This document shows, one piece after another, positions 18,487-25,714 of a DNA stretch of 64,000 nt (the first letter of the stretch is position 1; every line of letters starts with the position of its first letter). The notes beneath the pieces are model-generated. The model searched no databases and was not told where the DNA came from. It saw nothing but the letters and a program-made list of their open reading frames with translations. Position numbers and translations under genes: made by a program. This stretch comes from Pseudomonas sp. CFBP13508 (lineage in GTDB: Bacteria > Pseudomonadota > Gammaproteobacteria > Pseudomonadales > Pseudomonadaceae): assembly GCF_005233515.1 (NCBI RefSeq), contig NZ_QFZZ01000008.1, forward strand, positions 62,001 to 126,000. The letters are read 5' to 3'.

Positions 18487-18744
18487 TTAAGCCGCGATTA
18501 CGCTCACGTAACGACGACCGAAGGCGCCCTTTACTTCGAACTTGATCACGCCTTCGATTTTAGCGAAGAGAGTGTGATCCTTGCCCATGCCAACGCCGTA
18601 GCCAGCGTGGAATTGGGTGCCGCGCTGACGCACGATGATGTTGCCGGCCTTGATGACCTGGCCGCCATACATCTTCACGCCAAGGCGTTTGGCTTCTGAG
18701 TCGCGACCGTTACGGGTACTACCACCAGCTTTTTTGTGTGCCAT
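18487..18744 (-). CDS. rpmA: 50S ribosomal protein L27
   Basis: The 85-residue protein begins MAHKKAGGSTRNGRDSEAKR, the L27 signature. The flexible N-terminus reaches the peptidyl-transferase centre. There is no long N-terminal extension of the kind processed by Prp in Firmicutes. It is 35 bp downstream of rplU and co-transcribed with it. Confidence 0.98.
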   Translation of the reverse strand: MAHKKAGGSTRNGRDSEAKRLGVKMYGGQVIKAGNIIVRQRGTQFHAGYGVGMGKDHTLFAKIEGVIKFEVKGAFGRRYVSVIAA

Positions 18745-18779
18745 GAGTTCAATTCTCCTAGTGAGGAATTAGGCTGTAA

Positions 18780-19091
18780 TTAAGCCTGAATACCGGTGAT
18801 TTTGATCTCGGTGAACCACTGGCGGTGGCCCATACGCTTCATGTGGTGCTTACGGCGACGGAACTTGATGATGCGGACTTTATCGTGACGACCTTGGGAG
18901 ATCACTTCAGCCTTGACGGTTGCGCCAGCAACAACTGGTGCGCCGATGTTCACGTCGTCGCCGTTGGCGACCAGCAGAACGCGATCAAAAGTCACGGATT
19001 CGCCAGTAGCGATTTCCAGTTTTTCGATCTTCAGGTATTCACCTTCAGCGACCTTGTATTGCTTACCGCCGGTAACGATTACTGCGTACAT
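18780..19091 (-). CDS. rplU: 50S ribosomal protein L21
   Basis: The gene encodes 103 residues from the ATG at 19091 (MYAVIVTGGKQYKVAEGEYL). The C-terminal RNA-binding region is KFRRRKHHMKRMGHRQWFTEIKI. It forms the rplU-rpmA operon, divergent from ispB, an arrangement conserved in gamma-proteobacteria. The open frame upstream to 19265 is not supported by any family similarity. Confidence 0.98.
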   Translation of the reverse strand: MYAVIVTGGKQYKVAEGEYLKIEKLEIATGESVTFDRVLLVANGDDVNIGAPVVAGATVKAEVISQGRHDKVRIIKFRRRKHHMKRMGHRQWFTEIKITGIQA

Positions 19092-19332
19092 GGTATTTCT
19101 CCGATAATCCTGCTCACCCAGCTCTTTATAAGAAGAGGTATTGGCTGGCATGGCTGCATGGGGCTGGAACGGCCCAAGTGCAATTGCGTAAGGCAGGTGC
19201 TGCCCAGGAAGTTCAGGGTGCGCGATTGTACGCAAGCAATCTGCCTCGCGCAAGTGGCCGTCCATCGCGCCTTGACAGGTCTGGACGGGGGTCCTAGCAT
19301 GCCGCGCAACCCTTCTGGAGCGACTCTCGCTG

Positions 19333-20301
19333 ATGCAACCCCAAGCTTTCTACCGCGCGGTGGCGGACGATTTTAGCGCCGTCGACGGCATCATCAAGAA
19401 GCAGCTGACGTCTCGAGTGCCGCTGGTATCGAAAATCGGCGATTACATCACGTCGGCCGGCGGCAAACGCCTGCGTCCTTTATTAGTGTTGCTGTGTGGC
19501 AAGGCTCTGGGTCGCGAAGGCGACGACATGCGCCTGCTGGCCGCCACCATCGAATTCCTGCACACCGCGACCTTGCTGCATGACGACGTCGTCGACATGT
19601 CCGGCATGCGCCGTGGCCGCTCGACCGCCAACGCCATGTGGGGCAATGCCCCGAGCGTGCTGGTCGGCGACTTCCTGTATTCGCGCTCGTTCGAAATGAT
19701 GGTCGAACTCGGCTCGATGCCGGTGATGAAGATTCTCTCGCAGGCCACGCGGATCATCGCTGAAGGCGAAGTGTTGCAACTGTCCAAGGTGCGTGACGCC
19801 AGCACCAGCGAAGAAACCTACATGGAAGTCATCCGCGGCAAGACCGCGATGCTCTTCGAAGCTTCGACCCACAGCGCCGCCGCACTCGCCGGCGCCACCG
19901 CCGAGCAGAGCGAAGCCCTGCGCACGTTTGGCGATCATTTGGGTGTGGCCTTCCAGCTGGTTGATGATCTGCTCGACTACAAAGGCGACGCGGAAACCCT
20001 GGGCAAGAACGTCGGTGACGATCTGGCCGAAGGCAAGCCGACCCTGCCGCTGATCTACACCATGCGCGAAGGTACGGCCGAACAGGCGGCACTGGTGCGT
20101 CAGGCGATCCAGAAAGGCGGGATCGAAGACCTGGAAAGCATCCGCATCGCCGTCGAAGCGTCCGGCTCGCTGGAGTACACCGCGCAACTGGCCCGCGATT
20201 ACGTGGCCCGCGCGATCAAGTGCCTCGAGGCGCTGCCGGCCAGCGAATACCGCGATGCCTTGGTTGAATTGAGCGAGTTCGCGGTAGCCCGCACGCACTG
20301 A
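19333..20301 (+). CDS. ispB: Octaprenyl/polyprenyl diphosphate synthase IspB
   Basis: The 322-residue trans-prenyltransferase has the first aspartate-rich motif LHDDVVDMSGMRRGR, the second in QLVDDLLDYKGD, and GGKRLRP for IPP binding. It makes the long isoprenoid tail of ubiquinone (nonaprenyl in pseudomonads, by family knowledge). It is divergent from rplU, with 241 bp between starts, and is followed by a REPIN rather than a clear terminator. Confidence 0.95.
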   Translation: MQPQAFYRAVADDFSAVDGIIKKQLTSRVPLVSKIGDYITSAGGKRLRPLLVLLCGKALGREGDDMRLLAATIEFLHTATLLHDDVVDMSGMRRGRSTANAMWGNAPSVLVGDFLYSRSFEMMVELGSMPVMKILSQATRIIAEGEVLQLSKVRDASTSEETYMEVIRGKTAMLFEASTHSAAALAGATAEQSEALRTFGDHLGVAFQLVDDLLDYKGDAETLGKNVGDDLAEGKPTLPLIYTMREGTAEQAALVRQAIQKGGIEDLESIRIAVEASGSLEYTAQLARDYVARAIKCLEALPASEYRDALVELSEFAVARTH

Positions 20302-20310
20302 TTCATCCCC

Positions 20311-20399
20311 TGTGGGAGCGAGCCTGCTCGCGAAAGCAATCTGCCAATCGACTCAATGTTGACTGACACAGCGCTTTCGCGAGCAGGCTCGCTCCCACA
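20311..20399. repeat. REPIN (89 nt)
   Basis: Both REP arms are intact (TGTGGGAGCGAGCCTGCTCG and its inverse complement). It starts 10 bp after the ispB stop. Confidence 0.9.
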
Positions 20400-20482
20400 G
20401 TTGTTTCTGCGCTATGCCCTCCTCCGCGTAAAACCCTATACAATGTGCGCCCTTTAGTCCTCCTGATACCCAAGGAACCTTA

Positions 20483-20824
20483 GTGAGCACGTTGCCACCC
20501 TGCCCGAAATGCAATTCCGAATACACCTACGAAGACGGCACCCAACTGGTCTGCCCCGAGTGCGCCCACGAGTGGTCTGCCAGCGGCGAAGCCGAAGTGG
20601 CGGCCGATGATGCCGTGAAGAAAGATTCGGTCGGCAACGCCCTGCAGGACGGCGACACCATCACCGTGATCAAGGACCTCAAGGTCAAGGGCACATCGCT
20701 GGTGGTCAAGGTCGGCACCAAGGTCAAGAACATTCGCCTGTGCGATGGCGATCACGATATCGACTGCAAGATCGACGGCATCGGCCCGATGAAGCTCAAA
20801 TCCGAGTTCGTCAGAAAAGTCTGA
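20483..20824 (+). CDS. yjdM: Zinc-ribbon protein YjdM (PhnA family)
   Basis: The gene encodes 113 residues from a GTG start at 20483 with AAGGAA eight bases upstream. The N-terminal zinc ribbon is CPKCNSEYTYEDG...LVCPECAHEW with two CxxC knuckles. The C-terminal PhnA/YjdM domain contains DLKVKGTSLVVKVGTKVKNI. The family was once called alkylphosphonate utilisation protein PhnA, but no phosphonate genes are nearby and the true function is unknown. A GGGATGG hairpin follows at about 20836 without a T-tract. Confidence 0.88.
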   Translation: MSTLPPCPKCNSEYTYEDGTQLVCPECAHEWSASGEAEVAADDAVKKDSVGNALQDGDTITVIKDLKVKGTSLVVKVGTKVKNIRLCDGDHDIDCKIDGIGPMKLKSEFVRKV

Positions 20825-20984
20825 GCCTTGCGTCATCCATCCCGCGCCAGCCGTGGGATGGAGCTTTGCCCTCCCCGCTTCGGCTCAATGAATCCGCGCA
20901 TGGCCATCAGCCAGCCATTTTGACCTGACACAACCTTTACCCGAAAAACTCCACGATCCGCCAATAGGCACTTGCTATTTGATG

Positions 20985-21003
20985 AATAAGAATTATTCTC
21001 ATT
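20985..21003 (+). promoter_or_regulatory. Fur-box-like operator
   Basis: The 19-bp site AATAAGAATTATTCTCATT is a near-perfect palindrome: 16 of 19 positions match its reverse complement, including the unavoidable central mismatch. It resembles Pseudomonas Fur boxes (AATGAGAATnATTCTCATT type). It ends 25 bp before the ATG at 21029. Confidence 0.7.
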
Positions 21004-21028
21004 GAAACCTTTCAAGGAGATGAGACCC

Positions 21029-21286
21029 ATGACTTATTTGATCGACGCCTGGCTGGATCGCCCACACCCGTACCTCAGAATCCTCCATCGGGAAACCGGC
21101 GAAGTCTGTGCGGTGCTTGAAGAAGAAGCCTTGCATGAGCTGCAGGATCAAGGCGATCTGGACGTCAGCAGCCTCAATTCCAGCGAGCCGCTGGTACTCA
21201 AGGAGCTGGTGCGCAATCTGTTCCTGTTCTGCTATGCCCGGGCGTTGCGCCCGACCAATGAGCTGCACAACAAGATCGAAATATGA
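21029..21286 (+). CDS. Small conserved protein (PA4570-like), probably iron-regulated
   Basis: The gene encodes 85 residues from the ATG at 21029 (MTYLIDAWLDRPHPYLRILH) with AAGGAG upstream; a TTG at 21002 would add nine residues but would sit inside the operator region. There is no signal peptide or membrane helix, and the acidic middle is EEEALHELQDQGDLDVS. It matches my recollection of PA4570, a Pseudomonas protein of unknown function in this chromosomal position. The Fur-type palindrome immediately upstream suggests induction when iron is scarce. I do not know its molecular role. Confidence 0.75.
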   Translation: MTYLIDAWLDRPHPYLRILHRETGEVCAVLEEEALHELQDQGDLDVSSLNSSEPLVLKELVRNLFLFCYARALRPTNELHNKIEI

Positions 21287-21302
21287 GCGGTAGTACAAAA
21301 CC

Positions 21303-21392
21303 TGTGGGAGCGAGCCTGCTCGTGAAGACGGATTTGCAGTCGACGATTGAGTTGACTGACACACCGCCTTCGCGAACAGACTCGCTCCCACA
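21303..21392. repeat. REPIN, partly decayed (90 nt)
   Basis: The left arm ends CTCGTGAAG and the right arm reads CGCGAACAGACTCGCTCCCACA, so both carry substitutions relative to other copies, but the unit length is unchanged. Confidence 0.8.
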
Positions 21393-21423
21393 GGGTTAGC
21401 CCGCCATCAAGGCAGGCTCGGTA

Positions 21424-22041
21424 TTACAGAACGTCCAGCAGCTCGACGTCGAACACCAGAACGCTGTGCGGCGGGATGCTGCCGACGCCTTGGGCGCCGT
21501 AAGCCAGTTCGCTCGGCACGTACAGGCGCCATTTGCTGCCGGCATTCATCAGTTGCAGCGCTTCGGTCCAGCCAGCGATCACGCCGCCAACCGGGAATTC
21601 GGCAGGCTGGCCGCGCTCGTAGGAGCTGTCGAACACAGTGCCGTCGATCAGCGTGCCGTGGTAGTGCGTACGCACCTGGTCTTCACGGGTCGGCTTGGCG
21701 CCGTCGCCTTGAGTCAGCACTTCGAATTGCAGGCCGGAGGCCAGAGTAGTGATGCCTTCACGCTTGGCGTTTTCGGCGAGGAAGGCCAGGCCTTCGCCAG
21801 CCGCGGCTTCAGCCTTGGCCGCTGCTTCGGCTTGCATGATCTCGCGGATCACCTTGAAGCTGGCGGACATCTCTTCCTGGCCAACACGGCTTGGCTTGCC
21901 GGCGAAAGCGTCGGTCAGACCGGCCAGGATCGCGTCCAGGCTGACACCCGGTGGCGGGTTGTCGCGCAGCTGGTCGCCGAGTTGACGGCCGATACCGTAG
22001 CTGACGCGGGTTTCGTCGGTGGACAGATTTACTTCGGACAT
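21424..22041 (-). CDS. fklB: FKBP-type peptidyl-prolyl isomerase (FklB-like)
   Basis: The gene encodes 205 residues from the ATG at 22041. The N-terminal dimerisation domain is helical (STDETRVSYGIGRQLGDQL). The C-terminal FKBP domain has VRTHYHGTLIDGTVFDSSYE, WTEALQLMNAGSKWRLYVPS and AYGAQGVGSIPPHSVLVFDVELL. It resembles E. coli FklB (206 residues). There is no signal peptide, so it is probably cytoplasmic. Upstream open frame to 22116 has no support. Confidence 0.92.
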   Translation of the reverse strand: MSEVNLSTDETRVSYGIGRQLGDQLRDNPPPGVSLDAILAGLTDAFAGKPSRVGQEEMSASFKVIREIMQAEAAAKAEAAAGEGLAFLAENAKREGITTLASGLQFEVLTQGDGAKPTREDQVRTHYHGTLIDGTVFDSSYERGQPAEFPVGGVIAGWTEALQLMNAGSKWRLYVPSELAYGAQGVGSIPPHSVLVFDVELLDVL

Positions 22042-22161
22042 GACACTGCTCCGCTGTGCGGACGGCCACAGGACTTGCCGTGCGTGCACAGCGCGTCCCG
22101 GCGCGCCCGGAACCAAAAGGGCGAGCAGACTAGCACAGATACCCCGGACTTGGGGCCGGGG

Positions 22162-22467
22162 CTACAGGGCCGAGCGCCAGGCGAGCGGCACTTTCAGGCT
22201 TTCATCGAGGTCAGCGACCAGCCCGCACATTTCGTCATGGACTGAGGTGTGCACAAGGTTGAATGGCAGAACCGGGAAGGCATGCAGCAGATCCCGCGCG
22301 TGCTCCACTGAGCGCAGCGTCAGCATATTGCCCTTGAGATCGCTCAACGGATACGCCGTCCCATGCATCCTCGCTTCCAACAGGTAAATGCCTCCTTCCA
22401 TCGAGATCAGGTTCAGCTCGTCGACCTTTCTGGCGATGGCAAACGCGTTCAACTCTTGCAGGTTCAT
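22162..22467 (-). CDS. Conserved protein of the DUF6482 type
   Basis: The 101-residue protein starts MNLQELNAFAIARKVDELNL and has no signal peptide or membrane segment. The pattern LISMEGGIYLLEARMHGTAY, then RSVEHARDLL, then VHDEMCG matches my recollection of DUF6482 proteins widespread in Pseudomonas. Function is unknown. It is on the same strand as fklB, 120 bp upstream of it, so co-transcription is possible. Confidence 0.7.
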   Translation of the reverse strand: MNLQELNAFAIARKVDELNLISMEGGIYLLEARMHGTAYPLSDLKGNMLTLRSVEHARDLLHAFPVLPFNLVHTSVHDEMCGLVADLDESLKVPLAWRSAL

Positions 22468-22542
22468 GGAAGCACCTCACACCGTGGCGAATCGCACCGT
22501 TAAAGGGATAGGCCGGCGCGCTTGAAAGCACAAGCCACAAAC

Positions 22543-22583
22543 GAAACCGCCCGTCTGTTTCGCAACAGACGGGCGGTTTTTTT
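22543..22583 (+). terminator. Strong intrinsic-terminator hairpin
   Basis: The 14-bp stem ACCGCCCGTCTGTT/AACAGACGGGCGGT has a small loop (TCGC) and seven T residues on the plus strand. On the minus strand the trailing sequence is TTTCGTTT, so it may also stop transcripts leaving the YqhA-like gene at 22599. Confidence 0.75.
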
Positions 22584-22598
22584 GCCTTGATCGGCTGA

Positions 22599-23087
22599 TC
22601 AGTGCTTGGTGACCTTGTCCAGGTAACCCATGGCAAACGCGGACACCACAAACGTCATGTGGATGATCACGTACCACATCAAGTGCTCAGGATCGACGTT
22701 CTTGGCATCCATGAAGATGCGCAGCAAGTGGATCGAGGAGATAGCCACGATCGACGCCGCGACTTTCATTTTCAGCGACGACGAATCCATGGTGCCCAGC
22801 CAGCTGAGCTTCTCTTTGCCTTCGTCGATGTCCAGTTGCGAGACGAAGTTCTCATAGCCGGAAATCATCACCATCACCAGCAGACCACCCACCAGCGCCA
22901 TGTCGATCAGCGACAGCAGCACCAGAATCAGATCCGATTCAGCCATGGCGAAGACGTTGGGCAGGATATGGATGATTTCCTGGAAGAACTTCAATGCCAG
23001 CGCCAGCAGACCGAGGGACAGGCCGATGTAGATCGGCGCCAGCAGCCAGCGGGTGGCGTACATTGCATTTTCGATAAAGCGTTCCAT
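22599..23087 (-). CDS. YqhA/UPF0114 family inner-membrane protein (TIGR00645)
   Basis: The 162-residue protein has about four membrane helices (ATRWLLAPIYIGLSLGLLAL; LILVLLSLIDMALVGGLLVM; a third near SIVAISSIHLLRIF; a fourth near YVIIHMTFVVSAFAMGYL). The start MERFIENAMYATRWLLAPIY is typical of UPF0114. Function is unknown. It stands alone, divergent from the lipoprotein gene at 23248. Confidence 0.88.
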   Translation of the reverse strand: MERFIENAMYATRWLLAPIYIGLSLGLLALALKFFQEIIHILPNVFAMAESDLILVLLSLIDMALVGGLLVMVMISGYENFVSQLDIDEGKEKLSWLGTMDSSSLKMKVAASIVAISSIHLLRIFMDAKNVDPEHLMWYVIIHMTFVVSAFAMGYLDKVTKH

Positions 23088-23247
23088 TGACTCTCACACA
23101 AGGGGCTGGAAATGGCGGCGAGTATAACAGCCCGCTGTGACAGCCAGAAACCGCCGGAAAATCCGCCACCTGCGTGTGTGTGACAAAGTTTTTCTGCTAG
23201 TGTCCAAAGCATTGACAGCCCAATGACAGTGGACAGGACGCGTGGAA

Positions 23248-25074
23248 ATGGATGTGCGATCAGCCTTGACGACTGCCGGAATCTGCCTCGCCTTGCTCAT
23301 CGGCGGTTGCTCGCCCGGCGATGAAAAGCACGTCGCCAACCTCGACGAAAAGACCGCCACCTTCGAACAGTCATTGGACACGATCAGCGATCCCAAGCTC
23401 AAGGACGCCATCACCGAACTCGGCGGTTCGCTGCTGTTGCTCGAACGCGCCCGGCTCAAGCTCGACGACATCACCCCGCACACCGAATACGGCGCAGACG
23501 CCCTCGCCGTGCTCAAGCACTACCCTACCCCGCAAGCGCTGGTCGATACCTTCATCAACGGCCTGTTCGTGCTGCACAAGGACGCCAGCTCGGATTACCT
23601 CACCGATCTGCAGCCGGTATTCCCGTTCAACCTGAACATTCCCGGCGGTTTTCTGTTTCCGCACGGCATCGAGTGGCACTCGGTGACGTTGAGCAACAAA
23701 CGCGTGATCGCCTGGCAGCCGGAGTGGTCGGAGACCGACCCAGGCATTCAACTCAGCCCGTCCAGCTCCAACGTGACCAATCCCGATGACCTGACGGTGA
23801 CCTACCCGTTCATCGATGGCCTCAACGTCGACAAGAAAAGCCTGCCACAACCGGTCAGCCTGCAAGGCCAGGTCGAGGTCATCGCGCCGCGTCGCCTGTA
23901 CAGCTTTGACCTGACGCAGAAAGACGTCGGCCAGACCCGCACAAACGACAACCTCAGCGTCAAACTGCTCAAGCTGGAAAAGAACTATGCCGAGGTCGAA
24001 GTCAGCAACAGCCTGCCGCTGGCAGCGGAAGTCGCCGAAACCCGGATCAATCCGCTGATCGTCCAGGCCCGCGACGCCGGCGGCCAATATCTGGTGCGCG
24101 CCGGTTCGATCAACGAAAGCCCGGAGCAGGTCGCGTTCTACCAGAAACAACTGACGCAGTTACAGAAGCAGAAGAGCTGGAGCGACACCCTGGAAAAACA
24201 GCTCAGCGACGACCAGCAAGCCTTCGAGAAAGACCACCCGCGCCGCTACAACAAGGTGTATTTCCACGGCCCGATCGAGACACTGGAAGTCAGCGTGCTC
24301 GACTTCTCCTCGGCGACAGTGACGCGCCAATCCCTGGATCTGCCGGTGCGCACCTTCAATCCGCACACCACGGCCAAAGCCGTGCAGCCGCTGGACCTGC
24401 CAGTTGTGGTGTATGACGACCTCGCCGCCAACTGGCTCAAAGGCGCGGACCTGACCGAGGAACAATTGAAGGCCGGCGTGCGCATTCATCAATCGGTGGA
24501 AGAGCCGAGCGCGGCGCGTATCGAGTTTTCCCACCGCCGCACCTTCAATGACGAATTGCTTGGCGACGAACTCAACCCCGGCGTCAGTCCCGTGACCTTC
24601 TTCACGGAAAAGCGCGGCGGCAAACTCGATGAGCCGATCGAACTGCCGCCCGAGGCATATCAGGTCGATCCGCTATCAGCGACGATTACTTATGATCTGA
24701 ACCTGTTTCCGGAAACCCCGGCGATTGCCGTCGGTTCAATGCCGTTATTTCTGGCCACGGTGGCCAAGCAATCCTACGACGCGCAGTCATTGCCCAAAGG
24801 CCTGGCGATCAAGGACAACACGCTGGTGGTCGACCTGAAAACCTTCCCGGCCAACGAATGGCGTTTCTTCGTCAAGGACGACAGTGGCCACTACCTCAAG
24901 CAGATTCTTTCGGTCAGCCACGACGCCAGCACCGAAGGCCCGGCGCTACTCGGCGTGCACTATTTTTACGGTCGCCCAACTCGCGTGGAAACCTATCAGC
25001 GCACCGACCTCGCCACCGTGCAATACGGCTTTGAGGTCAAGCTCGACAAGGCGCCGGTGGACCAGGCGCCTTAA
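23248..25074 (+). CDS. Large lipoprotein of unknown function
   Basis: The protein has 608 residues from the ATG at 23248. That start is preferred because AGGA lies nine bases upstream, while the GTG at 23242 would leave only three. The lipobox LLIGGC predicts acylation of the Cys after a 20-residue signal. An N-terminal helical region (ANLDEKTATFEQSLDTISDP) precedes a mostly beta-rich body with no motif I recognise. There is no Asp at +2 (the residue after Cys is Ser), so Lol sorting to the outer membrane is expected. Its stop overlaps the stop of the convergent gene at 25071. Confidence 0.75.
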   Translation: MDVRSALTTAGICLALLIGGCSPGDEKHVANLDEKTATFEQSLDTISDPKLKDAITELGGSLLLLERARLKLDDITPHTEYGADALAVLKHYPTPQALVDTFINGLFVLHKDASSDYLTDLQPVFPFNLNIPGGFLFPHGIEWHSVTLSNKRVIAWQPEWSETDPGIQLSPSSSNVTNPDDLTVTYPFIDGLNVDKKSLPQPVSLQGQVEVIAPRRLYSFDLTQKDVGQTRTNDNLSVKLLKLEKNYAEVEVSNSLPLAAEVAETRINPLIVQARDAGGQYLVRAGSINESPEQVAFYQKQLTQLQKQKSWSDTLEKQLSDDQQAFEKDHPRRYNKVYFHGPIETLEVSVLDFSSATVTRQSLDLPVRTFNPHTTAKAVQPLDLPVVVYDDLAANWLKGADLTEEQLKAGVRIHQSVEEPSAARIEFSHRRTFNDELLGDELNPGVSPVTFFTEKRGGKLDEPIELPPEAYQVDPLSATITYDLNLFPETPAIAVGSMPLFLATVAKQSYDAQSLPKGLAIKDNTLVVDLKTFPANEWRFFVKDDSGHYLKQILSVSHDASTEGPALLGVHYFYGRPTRVETYQRTDLATVQYGFEVKLDKAPVDQAP

Positions 25075-25391
25075 CCGTTGAGGCTGCGCCCACGACCGCC
25101 GTTGATCTGCCGTAGCTGGGCTTGCAAGTGCAAGCTCCAGATCTGCGGATCATTGGCCAGTTCGTAACCATGCAAGGTCAGGCTTTCAACGATGGTGTCA
25201 AGAATCGACTCGGCCGCGACCGGGCCGTGGAACGGTCCTTGGGCTTTTATCGCGGAAGGTTGTTCGCCGGCCATGCCGGCGGCGAAGAGCAGCGTCCACA
25301 TGCCGTTGTCGCCGGCCAGCGGCTTGACGGCGCATTCGATCCGGGTCACCAGACCCAGGCATTGACGGGTGAGACAGAGGTTGCGCGACAT
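25071..25391 (-). CDS. Conserved hypothetical protein
   Basis: The 106-residue protein begins MSRNLCLTRQCLGLVTRIEC. No signal peptide, helix bundle or known motif was recognised; it has three N-terminal cysteines. The two convergent stops share TTAA at 25071-25074. Reading-frame quality and codon use look like neighbouring genes. I do not recognise the family and cannot suggest a function. Confidence 0.6.
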   Translation of the reverse strand: MSRNLCLTRQCLGLVTRIECAVKPLAGDNGMWTLLFAAGMAGEQPSAIKAQGPFHGPVAAESILDTIVESLTLHGYELANDPQIWSLHLQAQLRQINGGRGRSLNG

Positions 25392-25714
25392 GGCGGCGAC
25401 CCTCGGTAAAGCCGGTATTCAGCCCCCACGGGAGGACTGGCTCGATCCAGTGATACTGTCGATATCCTTGACCTGAGAATAGAAGAAAAGTGTCCCGCGC
25501 AAGCCAAATGGAACCAGAAGGCGCCGAATGGTCATTGTGTGAATATTGGCGCCAGAGTAGTGGCACATTCCCCGAAGATCCCCGCAGAGATCAATCTGGA
25601 AAGAATTGTGGGAGCGAGCCTGCTTGCGAAGACGATGGATCAGCCAACTCATTCGTCGACTGATACAGCGCTTTCGCGAGCAGGCTCGCTCCCACAGGGT
25701 TTATTGCAAGCCTG
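25392..25714. other. Intergenic region with one REPIN
   Basis: These 323 bases hold the REPIN at 25607-25696 and the upstream region of the minus-strand gene at 25391. No further coding frame or hairpin was supported. Confidence 0.6.
25607..25696. repeat. REPIN (90 nt)
   Basis: This is an inverted REP pair. The left arm has GCTTGCGAAG instead of GCTCGCGAAG and the right arm is intact. It sits 18 bp after the stop of the Lon-like protease gene. Confidence 0.88.

Noticed and set aside
20832..20870. Hairpin after yjdM as a terminator
   Set aside because: CCATCCC/GGGATGG pairs, but no T-tract follows and the loop is long; support is too weak.
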